Assembly (NCBI GenBank): GCA_034925865.1
Contig: JAYFRN010000035.1
Coordinates: 1 to 36,830, forward strand
Reading direction: 5' to 3'
From: Oscillospiraceae bacterium
GTDB taxonomy: Bacteria > Bacillota > Clostridia > Oscillospirales > SIG627
Length of the DNA: 36,830 nucleotides
Position 1 is the first letter of the stretch. Every line of letters begins with the position of its first letter. The position numbers were made by a program, and so were the translations under genes. Shown here piece after piece: positions 15,483 through 24,489 of this stretch. A model generated the notes under the pieces. That model did no database searches and had not been told where the DNA came from. It worked only from the letters and a program-made list of their open reading frames with translations.

Positions 15483-17516
15483 TTATTCTTGATCGACCTT
15501 TGCGGATTCTATGATCTTGGCTGACACGTTTGCAGGAGCTTCTGCATAACGGTCAATATCATATGTAAAGCTGCCGCGTCCCTGCGTAACTGCGCGGAGC
15601 TGAACTGTGTATGAAGACATTTCCGCTTTTGGAACCTCAGCCTCTACTATACTGTATCCCTTTCTTTTTTCATCGGGATTCATTCCGAGAACCTTGCCCC
15701 GGCGCTTGTTGATATCTCCGATTATATCGCCCATGAATGAGTCGGGAATAAATACCTTCAAGATTCCGATAGGCTCGAGAATTACGGGATTTGCTTTCTT
15801 GAGACCATCCTTATACGCAAGGCTTGCGGCAAGCTTGAATGAAAGCTCGTTGCTGTCGACGTCGTGATACGAGCCGTCATACAAATTAGCCTTAAGGTTT
15901 ACAACGGGATATCCGGCAAGTACGCCCTTCTGCATTGCTTCGAGAAGACCTTTCTCGACTGCCGGGAAATATACTCTCGGTACAGCACCGCCGAAAACAG
16001 TTTCAGTAAATGTAAGTCCCGGTTCTTCTCCCGGGCCGAATTCGATTTTAACATGCCCGTATTGTCCATGTCCGCCGGATTGTTTCTTGTGTTTTCCTTC
16101 AGACTGTACTGTTTTCTTTATTGTTTCACGGTATGCGATCTTTTCGGGACCGAGATCCACCGATGTGCCAAATCGGTTTTTAAGCTTTGAAGTAAGTACA
16201 TCAAGATGCATTTCGCCGAGACCGTAAATAAGCATTTGCTTTGTTTCCGCATTATTTGCATATCGTACGGTAAGATCCTCTTCAAGTAATTTTGTGATTC
16301 CGGAAGATATCTTATCTTCATCGCCCTTGTCCTTCGGTTCTATAGACATGCAGAGATACGGCACGGGAAACTCGATTTTTTTATAAACTGCTTTCCCGTT
16401 TATCGAAAGCGAATCGTTTGTATTGGTATTTACAAGCTTTGCGGTAACACCCAGGTCTCCGCACGCAAGCTCATCGACTTCAGTCTGCTTTTTGCCTTTA
16501 ATTATATATATATGAGCAAATTTTTCAGGCTGTTCTGTGGTTGAATTTATGAGAATATCATCACGCTTGAGCGAACCCGACATGACCTTGAAATAGTTCA
16601 TTTTGCCAACAAACGGATCTGCGACAGTTTTATATACAAAAATTGATGCGGGATCAGTTGGAGAAAGCTTTCCGGAGTCAATCGGATTTGGAAATGATTT
16701 TGCTATCGTCGTTAAAAGGTAATCAATTCCGGCAAGCGTCGAAGCAGAGCCGGAGAAAACCGGCACGATCGATTTAGAATTAATTCCGGAATTAAGAGCG
16801 GCAATTATTTCTTGGTGAGTAAATTCTTCTCCGCCAAAAAACTTCTCCATCATATTTTCGCTGGTTTCGGCGAGCGCCTCGAAAAGCATTGATTTATATT
16901 CTTCAATTACAGAAGAAGCTGCAGCCGGGATCGCTGTTTCGGAAGCCTTTCCCGCTTTATCGTATACATAAGCCTTTAAATTTATCAGATCAACATAGCA
17001 CGAGGTTTTATTGTCTTCAATTATCGGCACAAAAACCGGACACAGGTTTGTTCCGAAGACGTTTTTAAGAGAAACGAGCAGCGACTCGAAATTAATATTT
17101 TCTTCATCGAGTCTGTTTATAAAAAACGATTTGGAAACTCCTGCCTCAGAAGCATAATTCCAACAAAGCTCGGCACCGACTTCAAGCCCGCTTTTTGCGT
17201 TGATTACTATCATGGCGTTTTCGCACACGGAAACAGCCTGCTTCACTTCGCCGGCGAAATCAAGAAAGCCGGGAGTGTCTATAAAATTGATTTTCTTGTC
17301 ATCAATCATAACAGGCGCGATGGAAGCGGAAATCGAGTATTTACGTTTTATCTCCTCGGAATCATAATCGCAAACCGTATTGCCATCAGTCGTTTTTCCG
17401 AGTCTGTCTGTTCCCTTTGTATAGTAAAGCATAGCCTCTGCCAGCGAGGTTTTGCCGGAACCGCCGTGTCCCAACAAGCAGATATTTCTGATATCTCCGG
17501 ATTTAATGGTTGCCAT
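15483..17516 (-). CDS. Elongation factor G-like translational GTPase (EF-G paralogue)
   Basis: 677 residues from the ATG at 17516, which has GGAG 6 nt upstream; the frame continues 31 codons further without a start signal. The G domain has GHGGSGKT (16-23) in place of the canonical AHIDAGKTT of EF-G, DTPGFLDF as G3, and INRLDEE where EF-G has NKMD. The domain IV signature SGGHGQYGHVKIEF and the C-terminal YTVQLRAVTQGRGSF are clear. This is the FusA2/EF-G-like class found beside the true fusA in Clostridia and Actinobacteria; its function is unclear, with low or altered GTPase activity reported for some members. It is not TetM-like: the P-loop differs. Confidence 0.9.
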   Translation of the reverse strand: MATIKSGDIRNICLLGHGGSGKTSLAEAMLYYTKGTDRLGKTTDGNTVCDYDSEEIKRKYSISASIAPVMIDDKKINFIDTPGFLDFAGEVKQAVSVCENAMIVINAKSGLEVGAELCWNYASEAGVSKSFFINRLDEENINFESLLVSLKNVFGTNLCPVFVPIIEDNKTSCYVDLINLKAYVYDKAGKASETAIPAAASSVIEEYKSMLFEALAETSENMMEKFFGGEEFTHQEIIAALNSGINSKSIVPVFSGSASTLAGIDYLLTTIAKSFPNPIDSGKLSPTDPASIFVYKTVADPFVGKMNYFKVMSGSLKRDDILINSTTEQPEKFAHIYIIKGKKQTEVDELACGDLGVTAKLVNTNTNDSLSINGKAVYKKIEFPVPYLCMSIEPKDKGDEDKISSGITKLLEEDLTVRYANNAETKQMLIYGLGEMHLDVLTSKLKNRFGTSVDLGPEKIAYRETIKKTVQSEGKHKKQSGGHGQYGHVKIEFGPGEEPGLTFTETVFGGAVPRVYFPAVEKGLLEAMQKGVLAGYPVVNLKANLYDGSYHDVDSNELSFKLAASLAYKDGLKKANPVILEPIGILKVFIPDSFMGDIIGDINKRRGKVLGMNPDEKRKGYSIVEAEVPKAEMSSYTVQLRAVTQGRGSFTYDIDRYAEAPANVSAKIIESAKVDQE

Positions 17517-17717
17517 TGTTTCTCCGTTCCCGACGGCTAAAATATTTAGTTTTACCATCGGCCGCAATGCCGTCGAAAAGCGGCCTGTGCATAAAACGCA
17601 CACCAACATATCTATTATAACCTATTGGTTCTTTTTGTTCAATATCGAATTAAAAAATATCAGAGTCATAAAGTGTAGAATTTTGAACGCCATATTTGTG
17701 CATTATGCACAAAGGTA

Positions 17718-18851
17718 TTAGTGAATAAATACATATTCGCACTCCCAATCCGGGAAACAGACATTTGATCTCGTTATATAAAGCTTGTACTCCGGATTTA
17801 TTTCCCATACCGTCTCCGGAATAATAAATATATCGTCTTTTTTATGATAACACGAAACCTCAAGAATCGGACAATGTTGTTTTATTATTGCAGAACAGCC
17901 TTTTATCGCTTCATATTCCGCGCCTTCCGCGTCGAATTTTATCAAATCAGGTATAAAATCAGGATAATTTTCTATTATTCCGTCGAGTGTTTCTGTTTTT
18001 ACAGTTTTTTCTTTGCGTTTCTTCTGGACTCCTCTGTTATATATATTGTCTTTAACATAAGAGCCCATTCCCTCCCCGGTACAAAAGGTTGAAACACCAT
18101 TTTTGTCTGAAGCCGCGGCATTTATGAGCAAGCTTTTTTTATGCGAAAGCAGAGGATTATTCTCGAATTCTTCATATAGCCTTTTATAGCTGTGAAGCTC
18201 CGGCTCGAATGCCAGTATAGAATGCAGGTCCGGAAAATCCTTGGCGGCTTTTATGGCCGTATCTCCGTTGTATGCCCCTATGTCGGCAAAAACGCCGATT
18301 CTTTTTATTTTATCTTTTATTTTAAATGAATAGTTATCCAGCTGATGTATATATCCGATTTTTCCTGACATCTTGTACGATATAAGCGATACAAAAAAAT
18401 CCCTGGAATTTTCGTCGGCAAGAGCGTCAAACACTCTCTGAAGCCTCAGTTCATTGTTTTCAAAGTAGTTTTCATCAAAAACCTGTGAAGGGTCACCGTA
18501 TATATTGACATCAGGGAAATACAGCTCATGGCGCGAAGCGATTGATTCTATATGCTCCATAACCTCATTTATTTTTGTCGCAAAGCACACGAGGACCGTA
18601 AAATCTCCATAGATCTGTTCCGCTTCAAAAAGTGTAAGCACCTTGTAACCGCAGAAGCTCTGTCCGCGGACAAAATCGTCGCTCGCAAAGATTCCCGCAA
18701 GCTTTATTCCTCTTTCAGAAAGGCATTTCAAAACCTTTTCAGCTCCGTCACCCATACCATACAGTAAAATACGCTTTACGCTATTTTCAAGCTTTACCCA
18801 AAGAGATTCTTTTTCATTTACGGCATATCTGATATTATTGTGTATCATCAT
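17718..18851 (-). CDS. FkbM-family methyltransferase with N-terminal Rossmann-like domain
   Basis: 377 residues. Residues about 1-110 carry a Rossmann-like motif (RILLYGMGDGAEKVLKCL, then KLAGIFASDD), as seen in sugar- or cofactor-binding domains fused to such enzymes. From about 185 the FkbM methyltransferase fold is evident: VFADIGAYNGDTAIKAA (SAM-binding loop), ILAFEPE, DLIKFDAEGAEYEAIKG and PILEVSCYHKKDDIF. FkbM enzymes O-methylate sugars, polyketides or other small molecules. The acceptor is unknown; the surface-polysaccharide gene nearby makes a glycan plausible. Ribosome site weak. It shares a short divergent promoter region with the DUF1887 gene. Confidence 0.85.
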   Translation of the reverse strand: MMIHNNIRYAVNEKESLWVKLENSVKRILLYGMGDGAEKVLKCLSERGIKLAGIFASDDFVRGQSFCGYKVLTLFEAEQIYGDFTVLVCFATKINEVMEHIESIASRHELYFPDVNIYGDPSQVFDENYFENNELRLQRVFDALADENSRDFFVSLISYKMSGKIGYIHQLDNYSFKIKDKIKRIGVFADIGAYNGDTAIKAAKDFPDLHSILAFEPELHSYKRLYEEFENNPLLSHKKSLLINAAASDKNGVSTFCTGEGMGSYVKDNIYNRGVQKKRKEKTVKTETLDGIIENYPDFIPDLIKFDAEGAEYEAIKGCSAIIKQHCPILEVSCYHKKDDIFIIPETVWEINPEYKLYITRSNVCFPDWECEYVFIH

Positions 18852-18854
18852 TTA

Positions 18855-18883
18855 TTGACTTTCATGTTAATTGGTATTATAAT
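18855..18883 (+). promoter_or_regulatory. Near-consensus sigma-A promoter of the DUF1887 gene
   Basis: TTGACT (18855-18860), a 17-nt spacer, TATAAT (18878-18883). The leader is about 30 nt. The -10 overlaps an ATTATAAT palindrome that could also serve as a -10 for the divergent FkbM gene, though no good -35 is seen in that direction. Confidence 0.75.
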
Positions 18884-18923
18884 TTTCAGTGAAGTAAAAA
18901 TTTGATTGGAAAGAGCGTCATTG

Positions 18924-20129
18924 ATGGAGAATCTGATTAAATTCGTTTCGAACGAGCAGATGGATAACCTCATATCGCCTTGTGCGTTTCGCCCGTTAAA
19001 AGTTAATTATATTTATGACCCGGAAAAAGCCAATAAATACTGCATTCAGGATATAGAGCACACTTTAAATATGTTTGACCATTCCATCAAAGCGGATTTT
19101 ATTCCGATCAGAGACTTGTTTTCGAATAATTCGCAGGATGAGCTTCAGTCTGTAATCGCAAATCTGACGAAAACATATAATGACATATATGCCGATTTCA
19201 CCGGAACATCAGTCGGAGCTGTTTTGAACGCTTTCGGATATATCACAGCGAAAGGCATAAAATCGTTTTCTGTAGATATAATGAAAGACGAAGTCATTCA
19301 GCTTGCCGGTTTTTCATCCGGTGAAAAATTATCGTATGTGACGCCTCATTTCAACGTAAAGCAGATTATATCCGCTCACGGCGCGTCCGCAATGCGGTCG
19401 GGACGCCCGACTCCGTTATTTAAATATTTTCCTATACTCAAAAAGCTTTCCGTTATTATATTAGGCGATTTAGACGTGTGGAAGAAGCAAGGTAAATTCC
19501 TGCAAAAAGCTCAGGCTCATTACTCGGAGGGGCTTCATGTCGAATGCGATACCTCCCTCAATATAGGCAGCGAACGGGTGTATCTTGATGATCACTTTTT
19601 ATATTCGCTATATGAAGCAGGAGCCCTGGATTATGCGAACATAAAAAACAAACGAGCTTCATTCAAATTTCATGATAACTTTATAAAAGACTGTCTCTGT
19701 GACATTGGCATATGGGCCGAGGTCATCACATATATTACCGCACTGCAAAGCGGCTTCTTTGATGACGTGCAAATGAGTGTAAAGATTGACTGGGACGGAG
19801 AACGCGAGGACATCAAATTCGGAAGCGCCTTTAACGAAATTGATAATATCTGTGTCAAGGGATATATTCCGCTCTTTATTTCATGTAAAACCTCAGAACC
19901 GTCCATAGAAGCAATTAACGAGCTGTATCTGTACGCAAATCATTTCGGAGGCGCCGGCGCGAAATGCGCGATCGTCACTTTAGGAGATATGAAATCAAAG
20001 CAGGTCTATTTTTCGGGGATTGACAAACGCGCCCACGACCTTGGTATTTCTCTTATTGACTACGCTGATATAAGAGACGGCTTTTTGGCAAAAAAGCTTC
20101 AGGAGGCAATAGGAAACCGTTTACTTTGA
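18924..20129 (+). CDS. DUF1887 protein, Card1/Can2-like: CARF-like domain fused to PD-(D/E)xK nuclease domain
   Basis: 401 residues from ATG 18924, with GGAAAGAG upstream; the frame extends to a TTG at 18906. The N-terminal domain (about 1-130) is CARF-like, with YADFTGTSVGAVLNAFGY (Thr93-Gly98) where CARF proteins carry the D-x-TGGT ligand loop. The C-terminal domain (about 260-400) is a PD-(D/E)xK fold: GIWAEV (about 262-267), NEIDN (Glu305, Asp307) and FISCKTS (Lys322). Card1/Can2 enzymes are activated by cyclic oligoadenylate and nick nucleic acid. Here the usual Glu of the ECK motif is Ser320. No CRISPR array, Cas10 or cyclase is in the window. Its 3' end overlaps comEC tail to tail by 9 nt. 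Confidence 0.8.
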   Translation: MENLIKFVSNEQMDNLISPCAFRPLKVNYIYDPEKANKYCIQDIEHTLNMFDHSIKADFIPIRDLFSNNSQDELQSVIANLTKTYNDIYADFTGTSVGAVLNAFGYITAKGIKSFSVDIMKDEVIQLAGFSSGEKLSYVTPHFNVKQIISAHGASAMRSGRPTPLFKYFPILKKLSVIILGDLDVWKKQGKFLQKAQAHYSEGLHVECDTSLNIGSERVYLDDHFLYSLYEAGALDYANIKNKRASFKFHDNFIKDCLCDIGIWAEVITYITALQSGFFDDVQMSVKIDWDGEREDIKFGSAFNEIDNICVKGYIPLFISCKTSEPSIEAINELYLYANHFGGAGAKCAIVTLGDMKSKQVYFSGIDKRAHDLGISLIDYADIRDGFLAKKLQEAIGNRLL

Positions 20130-22451
20130 TACTTTTATTTCACCTGATGTTAGATCTAAATATATATATTTAATTTTAGACATATCGGCGCATTCGCATC
20201 CCTTCGGCTGCGGCGCGCCGATATTTGCGTTCAACGGATCATAGGCACAGAAATGAGTCTTTCCTTCCGCGCCGATTACAGGCACGCCTTTCCCGCATTC
20301 GATAAAAGCAAAGCATTCCGAATTTAAAGTAAGCAGTTCTCCTTTTTCTTTGGCCCGCGAATATATTATTTTCTTTCCGGCAAGCGCGACTTCGCAAACG
20401 CTTGCGCTGCCATTTTCACTTTCGAGCATTTTGATTCCATCTTTTCCTCCGAAAATATCGATATTATCACCCACACGGTATTTTTCTAATTCAATATGGT
20501 TATTGTTGCAGTATTTACCAATATGCGCCAGGGATTCGATCTCCTCGATGCTTTCGGGATGCGGAACATAGACAGTTTTGATTTTGATTGTTTTAATTAA
20601 TTCCAAAAATCTTTTGTATAGATTAACATTCAATTCGGATACAATATAAGCTTCCGCTTCGGTAATTCCCCGATCCGCCGCAAGCGCTTTAAGAGAACCG
20701 CGATCGGTATTGTATCCGGGAACGGTCAGCTCCGCCAGCACATATTTATTTCCGCTTTCTATTATCATAGTTTTCTCACTGCGTGTGTTTATTGCGTATA
20801 TTTCCGATTTCGCCGGCATAAACTGACATGATACGGCATAAATCGACGAACATAGCAATACGATAACTATAGGCGCAGCGGCAAAAAACTTGGGCTTTAC
20901 GGAAAAAGCGACGAATACTATTATTACCGCAACCGTCACCGCGGCAAGTATAAGCGAAATATATCTGCCGGTATAAATACTGATAAAATCAAACCCGCTT
21001 ATCCATTTAACCGCTGATGAAAATATATTTATAAAAAAATCGGCGAGATCTCTCGGAATTGAAGCGACGGACATGATCACACCGGACGCAAACGGAAGCG
21101 CAAGCGCAATTAAGCTCATCGCGTAATATATGACAGCGCAATAAATTACGGGAGTAAAAATAACTATTAATAGCGTATTATACAACGGCGAAAAAGGAGC
21201 CGCATACGAAAACATCATAGACGAAACAGGCAGAGAAAACAACACTGCGGCAATGGAAACGGCAAAACCGGAAAGAATATAATAAAGCGTTTTCCTGGCG
21301 TTTCTTTTCAGAAACCTATCTTTCTTGTCATACGAAAATATTTTCTTTTTCTTCAGCCACTTACAGAAAGGAGACGCGCCTGTTATTATCCCCAGAGTAG
21401 ACAAAAACGAAAGCTGAAATCCTATATCAAAAGCCGAATAAACATTAAATAAGCATATGATCGTTCCCGAAACCAAAAGCGTTCCGAGAGCATCGCTGTC
21501 CCTTCTCAGTATTATTGAAAGATAATAAATCGAAAGCATAAGTCCCGCCCTGAGTGCCGAAGAGGAACAGCCGCACATCATAATATAAAATACTGACGCG
21601 GCAATTCCGGCAGCGCAGTTTATTTTTCTGTGCACTCCCAGCATTTCAAGCAAAAGATACAATGCTCCGCAAAAAATTGAAATGTGAAGTCCGGAAACCG
21701 CAAAAAGATGAGATGTGCCTATTCTTTGGGCGTCAGCTTTTAATTCTCCATCAAGCTCGGATTTATCTCCGAAGATAACACATTTAATAAAGCCTCCGTA
21801 TATAAAATCGTCGGCTTTTTCAGAAAGGTGCGTTCGGAGAGAATTTATCATTCCGGGAATTGAACGACTTCCGTCCTTGGCAATATCCATATATTCGAAT
21901 TCACCGCATACGAGAACGCCCTTTGCTCTGAGAAAATAATATTCGTCATAACCAAACAAAGACGATGTCGGCTCATATAATGCCGCTTTAACTTTGATTT
22001 TATCTCCCGGATGAGGCACGCGAGGATACGAATCCGACGGCGAGTAGGTTGTCAGTTTGATTTTTATTGAGCTGGCGTCGCCGTTTATTCTGTCTGCTTT
22101 TATAATTATATAAGCGTTTGTATCATTTATTTCCGTATCATAAACAAAGCCTTCAATGACAGCCTCTTTGTCATATAGTTCTTCTGCTTTACGCACATAC
22201 ACATTTAGATAAACAGCCGCAAATATCGACGCGGCCGCGAATCCCGCGAGAATAAATATAAACAAAGACCGCCCATATCCCGGACGCGGCAGGATTCTGT
22301 CCGCAAAAACAATTACCGTAACCAGCACAGTGCAAACTGCCGTGCATATAATCATGATTACGGTATTGAATCCACAGTATAACACCGCTGTAAGCCACAC
22401 TAAAAACGCGGCGCAGAATCCGTTCAGGGGACGGACGGCAATTTGCGACAT
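20121..22451 (-). CDS. comEC: ComEC/Rec2-type DNA uptake channel with degenerate beta-lactamase-like tail
   Basis: 776 residues. N-terminal membrane segments (about 10-85), then an OB-like DUF4131 region (about 90-190, with HPGDKIKVKAAL). The competence domain follows with the hallmark SHLFAVSGLHISIF (about 247-260) and about ten membrane helices to near 560, including FDIGFQLSFLSTLGI. ComEC passes single-stranded DNA into the cytoplasm during transformation. The C-terminal domain (about 565-770) aligns in order with the usual metallo-beta-lactamase domain but lacks HxHxDH: the place is taken by IVSELNVNLYKRF. The gene is last in a long operon, 16 nt after a small lipoprotein gene. Confidence 0.92.
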   Translation of the reverse strand: MSQIAVRPLNGFCAAFLVWLTAVLYCGFNTVIMIICTAVCTVLVTVIVFADRILPRPGYGRSLFIFILAGFAAASIFAAVYLNVYVRKAEELYDKEAVIEGFVYDTEINDTNAYIIIKADRINGDASSIKIKLTTYSPSDSYPRVPHPGDKIKVKAALYEPTSSLFGYDEYYFLRAKGVLVCGEFEYMDIAKDGSRSIPGMINSLRTHLSEKADDFIYGGFIKCVIFGDKSELDGELKADAQRIGTSHLFAVSGLHISIFCGALYLLLEMLGVHRKINCAAGIAASVFYIMMCGCSSSALRAGLMLSIYYLSIILRRDSDALGTLLVSGTIICLFNVYSAFDIGFQLSFLSTLGIITGASPFCKWLKKKKIFSYDKKDRFLKRNARKTLYYILSGFAVSIAAVLFSLPVSSMMFSYAAPFSPLYNTLLIVIFTPVIYCAVIYYAMSLIALALPFASGVIMSVASIPRDLADFFINIFSSAVKWISGFDFISIYTGRYISLILAAVTVAVIIVFVAFSVKPKFFAAAPIVIVLLCSSIYAVSCQFMPAKSEIYAINTRSEKTMIIESGNKYVLAELTVPGYNTDRGSLKALAADRGITEAEAYIVSELNVNLYKRFLELIKTIKIKTVYVPHPESIEEIESLAHIGKYCNNNHIELEKYRVGDNIDIFGGKDGIKMLESENGSASVCEVALAGKKIIYSRAKEKGELLTLNSECFAFIECGKGVPVIGAEGKTHFCAYDPLNANIGAPQPKGCECADMSKIKYIYLDLTSGEIKVSK

Positions 22452-22467
22452 ATTTATCTCTTTATAT

Positions 22468-22815
22468 TTATGGTTTTCTACAGTTCACCTTTACATATTC
22501 ATCGGTTGAGCCGGCAATATCTGTGAGAAAAAGCTTTGCACCGTCAATTTTACAAGTATATTCTTCGCTTTTGCTGATTCCGAGAATTGTGTATGAAATG
22601 ACAAGCGTTTCGTTCTCAAAGGCATATGTCGTTTCAACGGATTGCCCGAACACGGTCATTGATCCGGTATTGTCTTCTCTGAACATGAGATTTATATTCA
22701 CGGCTGAATTAGCCGAAGTCCATTCGCCTGTAAGAGAAGGTTTTCCGCAACCGGCAAATAAAAGCGTAAGTGTGACACACAGCGCGGCAAGCAGAATCGA
22801 AATTGATTTTTTCAT
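22468..22815 (-). CDS. Small lipoprotein, lipocalin-like
   Basis: 115 residues. Signal peptide with a clean lipobox LFAGC (Cys about 23), then SLTGEWTS, alternating strands and DEYVKVNCRKP at the end. The opening GxW and the run of short beta strands suggest a small beta-barrel or lipocalin-like fold common in clostridial lipoproteins; I know no function. It lies 16 nt before comEC and 126 nt after the PIG-L gene, with a 16-bp perfect palindrome (22856-22871) in that gap. Confidence 0.75.
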   Translation of the reverse strand: MKKSISILLAALCVTLTLLFAGCGKPSLTGEWTSANSAVNINLMFREDNTGSMTVFGQSVETTYAFENETLVISYTILGISKSEEYTCKIDGAKLFLTDIAGSTDEYVKVNCRKP

Positions 22816-22855
22816 TTGTTGAACATCTTTCCGCCGAACCGTAACTTTTAAATGG

Positions 22856-22871
22856 TTTCGGCATGCCGAAA
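22856..22871. promoter_or_regulatory. 16-bp perfect palindrome upstream of the small lipoprotein
   Basis: TTTCGGCATGCCGAAA is its own complement. It lies 41 nt upstream of the lipoprotein ATG in the largest gap of an otherwise tight operon. It could be an operator or part of an internal control structure; a clear promoter is not visible beside it. Confidence 0.4.
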
Positions 22872-22941
22872 TTGCATTATTTTAATTACAAAATCAAAAT
22901 TGATGATTGAAAGATTTATCTTTAAACTTGTCTTTGTAATT

Positions 22942-24486
22942 TCATTTTTTTCTTCGCCTTCTGGATTTCCTGCGTCCGGAGATATAAAGCAGTGTGAATA
23001 AGAACGAAAGCATGATACACAGCGCGATAATCGGAAAATATGTTTTTAAAAATTCCAACTGTTCTTCGGATAACGGCATGTTACTATCCGTTTGCGGCGC
23101 GACTATAACAGGTTTCGCCGTGCCGGTTTCAGTAAACTCACCGGTTTCAGCTTGTTCTCCGGTTTCGGTAAGTCCGCCTGTCAACTCTTTTTCGCCCGTG
23201 TTTCCCGGAACGTTCGTTTCAGGAGGTATGTTCTCTGATTCTGAATACAAAGTGATGTTCTCGAAAAAGTCGTTTTTATTTATATCCAAGCCGACATTTG
23301 ATCTGTAAAGTCCGAATAGACACGGGCTGTAGGTCTTGATCTGCGATGCTTTAGTAATCTTTGCGGAATTTGTACCCCTTATCCATTTTGTGAACCATGT
23401 CCATTGCTGAGACAGATGGTATGCATATGACGCCTGTGATACCTCAAATGGCGTTTTGCCTCCGAGCGAAGCGAGTGGTATATCATAATCAAGCTCAATT
23501 GGGTTTTCTGTATAAAGATGAAGATACACTTTCGGAGTTTTCCATATGCCATATTTCGCGGCGGAATCCGGATACGCTTCGGCGTCATTCTCGAGAGAAA
23601 GCGCTTTTAAAAGAGTTTCAGTATTTAATATATGAGCGCCATGACTATATTCACCTTTTATATCATGCCCGATTATAACCTGTGGTTTGAATCTTCTTAT
23701 GTTTTCAAGCTGATACGTGATAAAATCCGATTCTTTAAATCCTTCGTCCGAATATACTGAATAAGCATCTTCCAGTGATTCGGAATAAAGGTCGGGAAAG
23801 CGTCCGATGACAGGATAATTTTTCAGTCCGGCCGCCCACAACCCGTCAAGCTGTTCATGTTGGCGCCCCGTAGAGGCATAATGATATGTAAAGTAAACCA
23901 CCTGAACCGCAGCCTTACGTTCTGTGACATAATACGGAATCAAGCCTGCATAAAACAAATGCTCGTCATCAGCATGTGTCGACAACAGCATTATATCAGC
24001 CTTTTCAAGAGGCGGAAGCCATGTCTGCACCCATGAAGGCGGCATCCCTTCGGAAAACGCGTATATTTCAGCTATATATGATTCCTTTTCAGGAAGAGTT
24101 ATTTCAAGGGTATAGATATTTCCCAATGCTCCGGCAACATTAATATATTCATGAAGAAATGCGAATTTACCGAATCCTGAGGTTTTCCCGTTTCCCGACA
24201 GAGACCATTCCGACGGAATCCTGTGCCATATTATGTATATTGATGAAATGCTCTCCGAAGATTCGAGAATAAGCTTCTTCCCTGACGAAAGCGAAAGATA
24301 GGTCGATGTGTCGCCATCAAAAATAAGGGCTTGATCCGATTCCGATATGCCTGATATATTGACTTTTTCGGTTATATTTTGCGCTTTTACCGCATCATCT
24401 TTGTCTGCGAGAGCGATGGACGGAAATAATATCAGACAATACAACGCCGCGCAGACGGCCATCGCGGCTTTTTCTAATATTCTCAT
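22942..24486 (-). CDS. Secreted, membrane-anchored PIG-L (LmbE) family deacetylase
   Basis: 514 residues. Signal peptide (1-27, ending SIALA). Residues about 40-148 resemble a discoidin/galactose-binding-like beta domain. The PIG-L domain starts near 163: LSTHADDEHLF (His171, Asp173, Asp174 of the zinc site) and GHDIKGEYSHGAH (His282 or His285 as third ligand). PIG-L enzymes remove N-acetyl groups from GlcNAc-containing glycans. A Thr/Glu/Gly stalk (about 425-460) leads to one membrane helix (about 482-504) and a basic tail, so the catalytic domain faces outwards. It directly follows the GT-C-like gene with a 3-nt gap, suggesting a joint role in a surface glycan. Confidence 0.88.
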   Translation of the reverse strand: MRILEKAAMAVCAALYCLILFPSIALADKDDAVKAQNITEKVNISGISESDQALIFDGDTSTYLSLSSGKKLILESSESISSIYIIWHRIPSEWSLSGNGKTSGFGKFAFLHEYINVAGALGNIYTLEITLPEKESYIAEIYAFSEGMPPSWVQTWLPPLEKADIMLLSTHADDEHLFYAGLIPYYVTERKAAVQVVYFTYHYASTGRQHEQLDGLWAAGLKNYPVIGRFPDLYSESLEDAYSVYSDEGFKESDFITYQLENIRRFKPQVIIGHDIKGEYSHGAHILNTETLLKALSLENDAEAYPDSAAKYGIWKTPKVYLHLYTENPIELDYDIPLASLGGKTPFEVSQASYAYHLSQQWTWFTKWIRGTNSAKITKASQIKTYSPCLFGLYRSNVGLDINKNDFFENITLYSESENIPPETNVPGNTGEKELTGGLTETGEQAETGEFTETGTAKPVIVAPQTDSNMPLSEEQLEFLKTYFPIIALCIMLSFLFTLLYISGRRKSRRRRKK

Positions 24487-24489
24487 TAT

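Noticed and set aside
15483-17516. Tetracycline ribosomal-protection protein
   Set aside because: The P-loop and domain IV motifs are those of the EF-G-like class, not of TetM/TetO.
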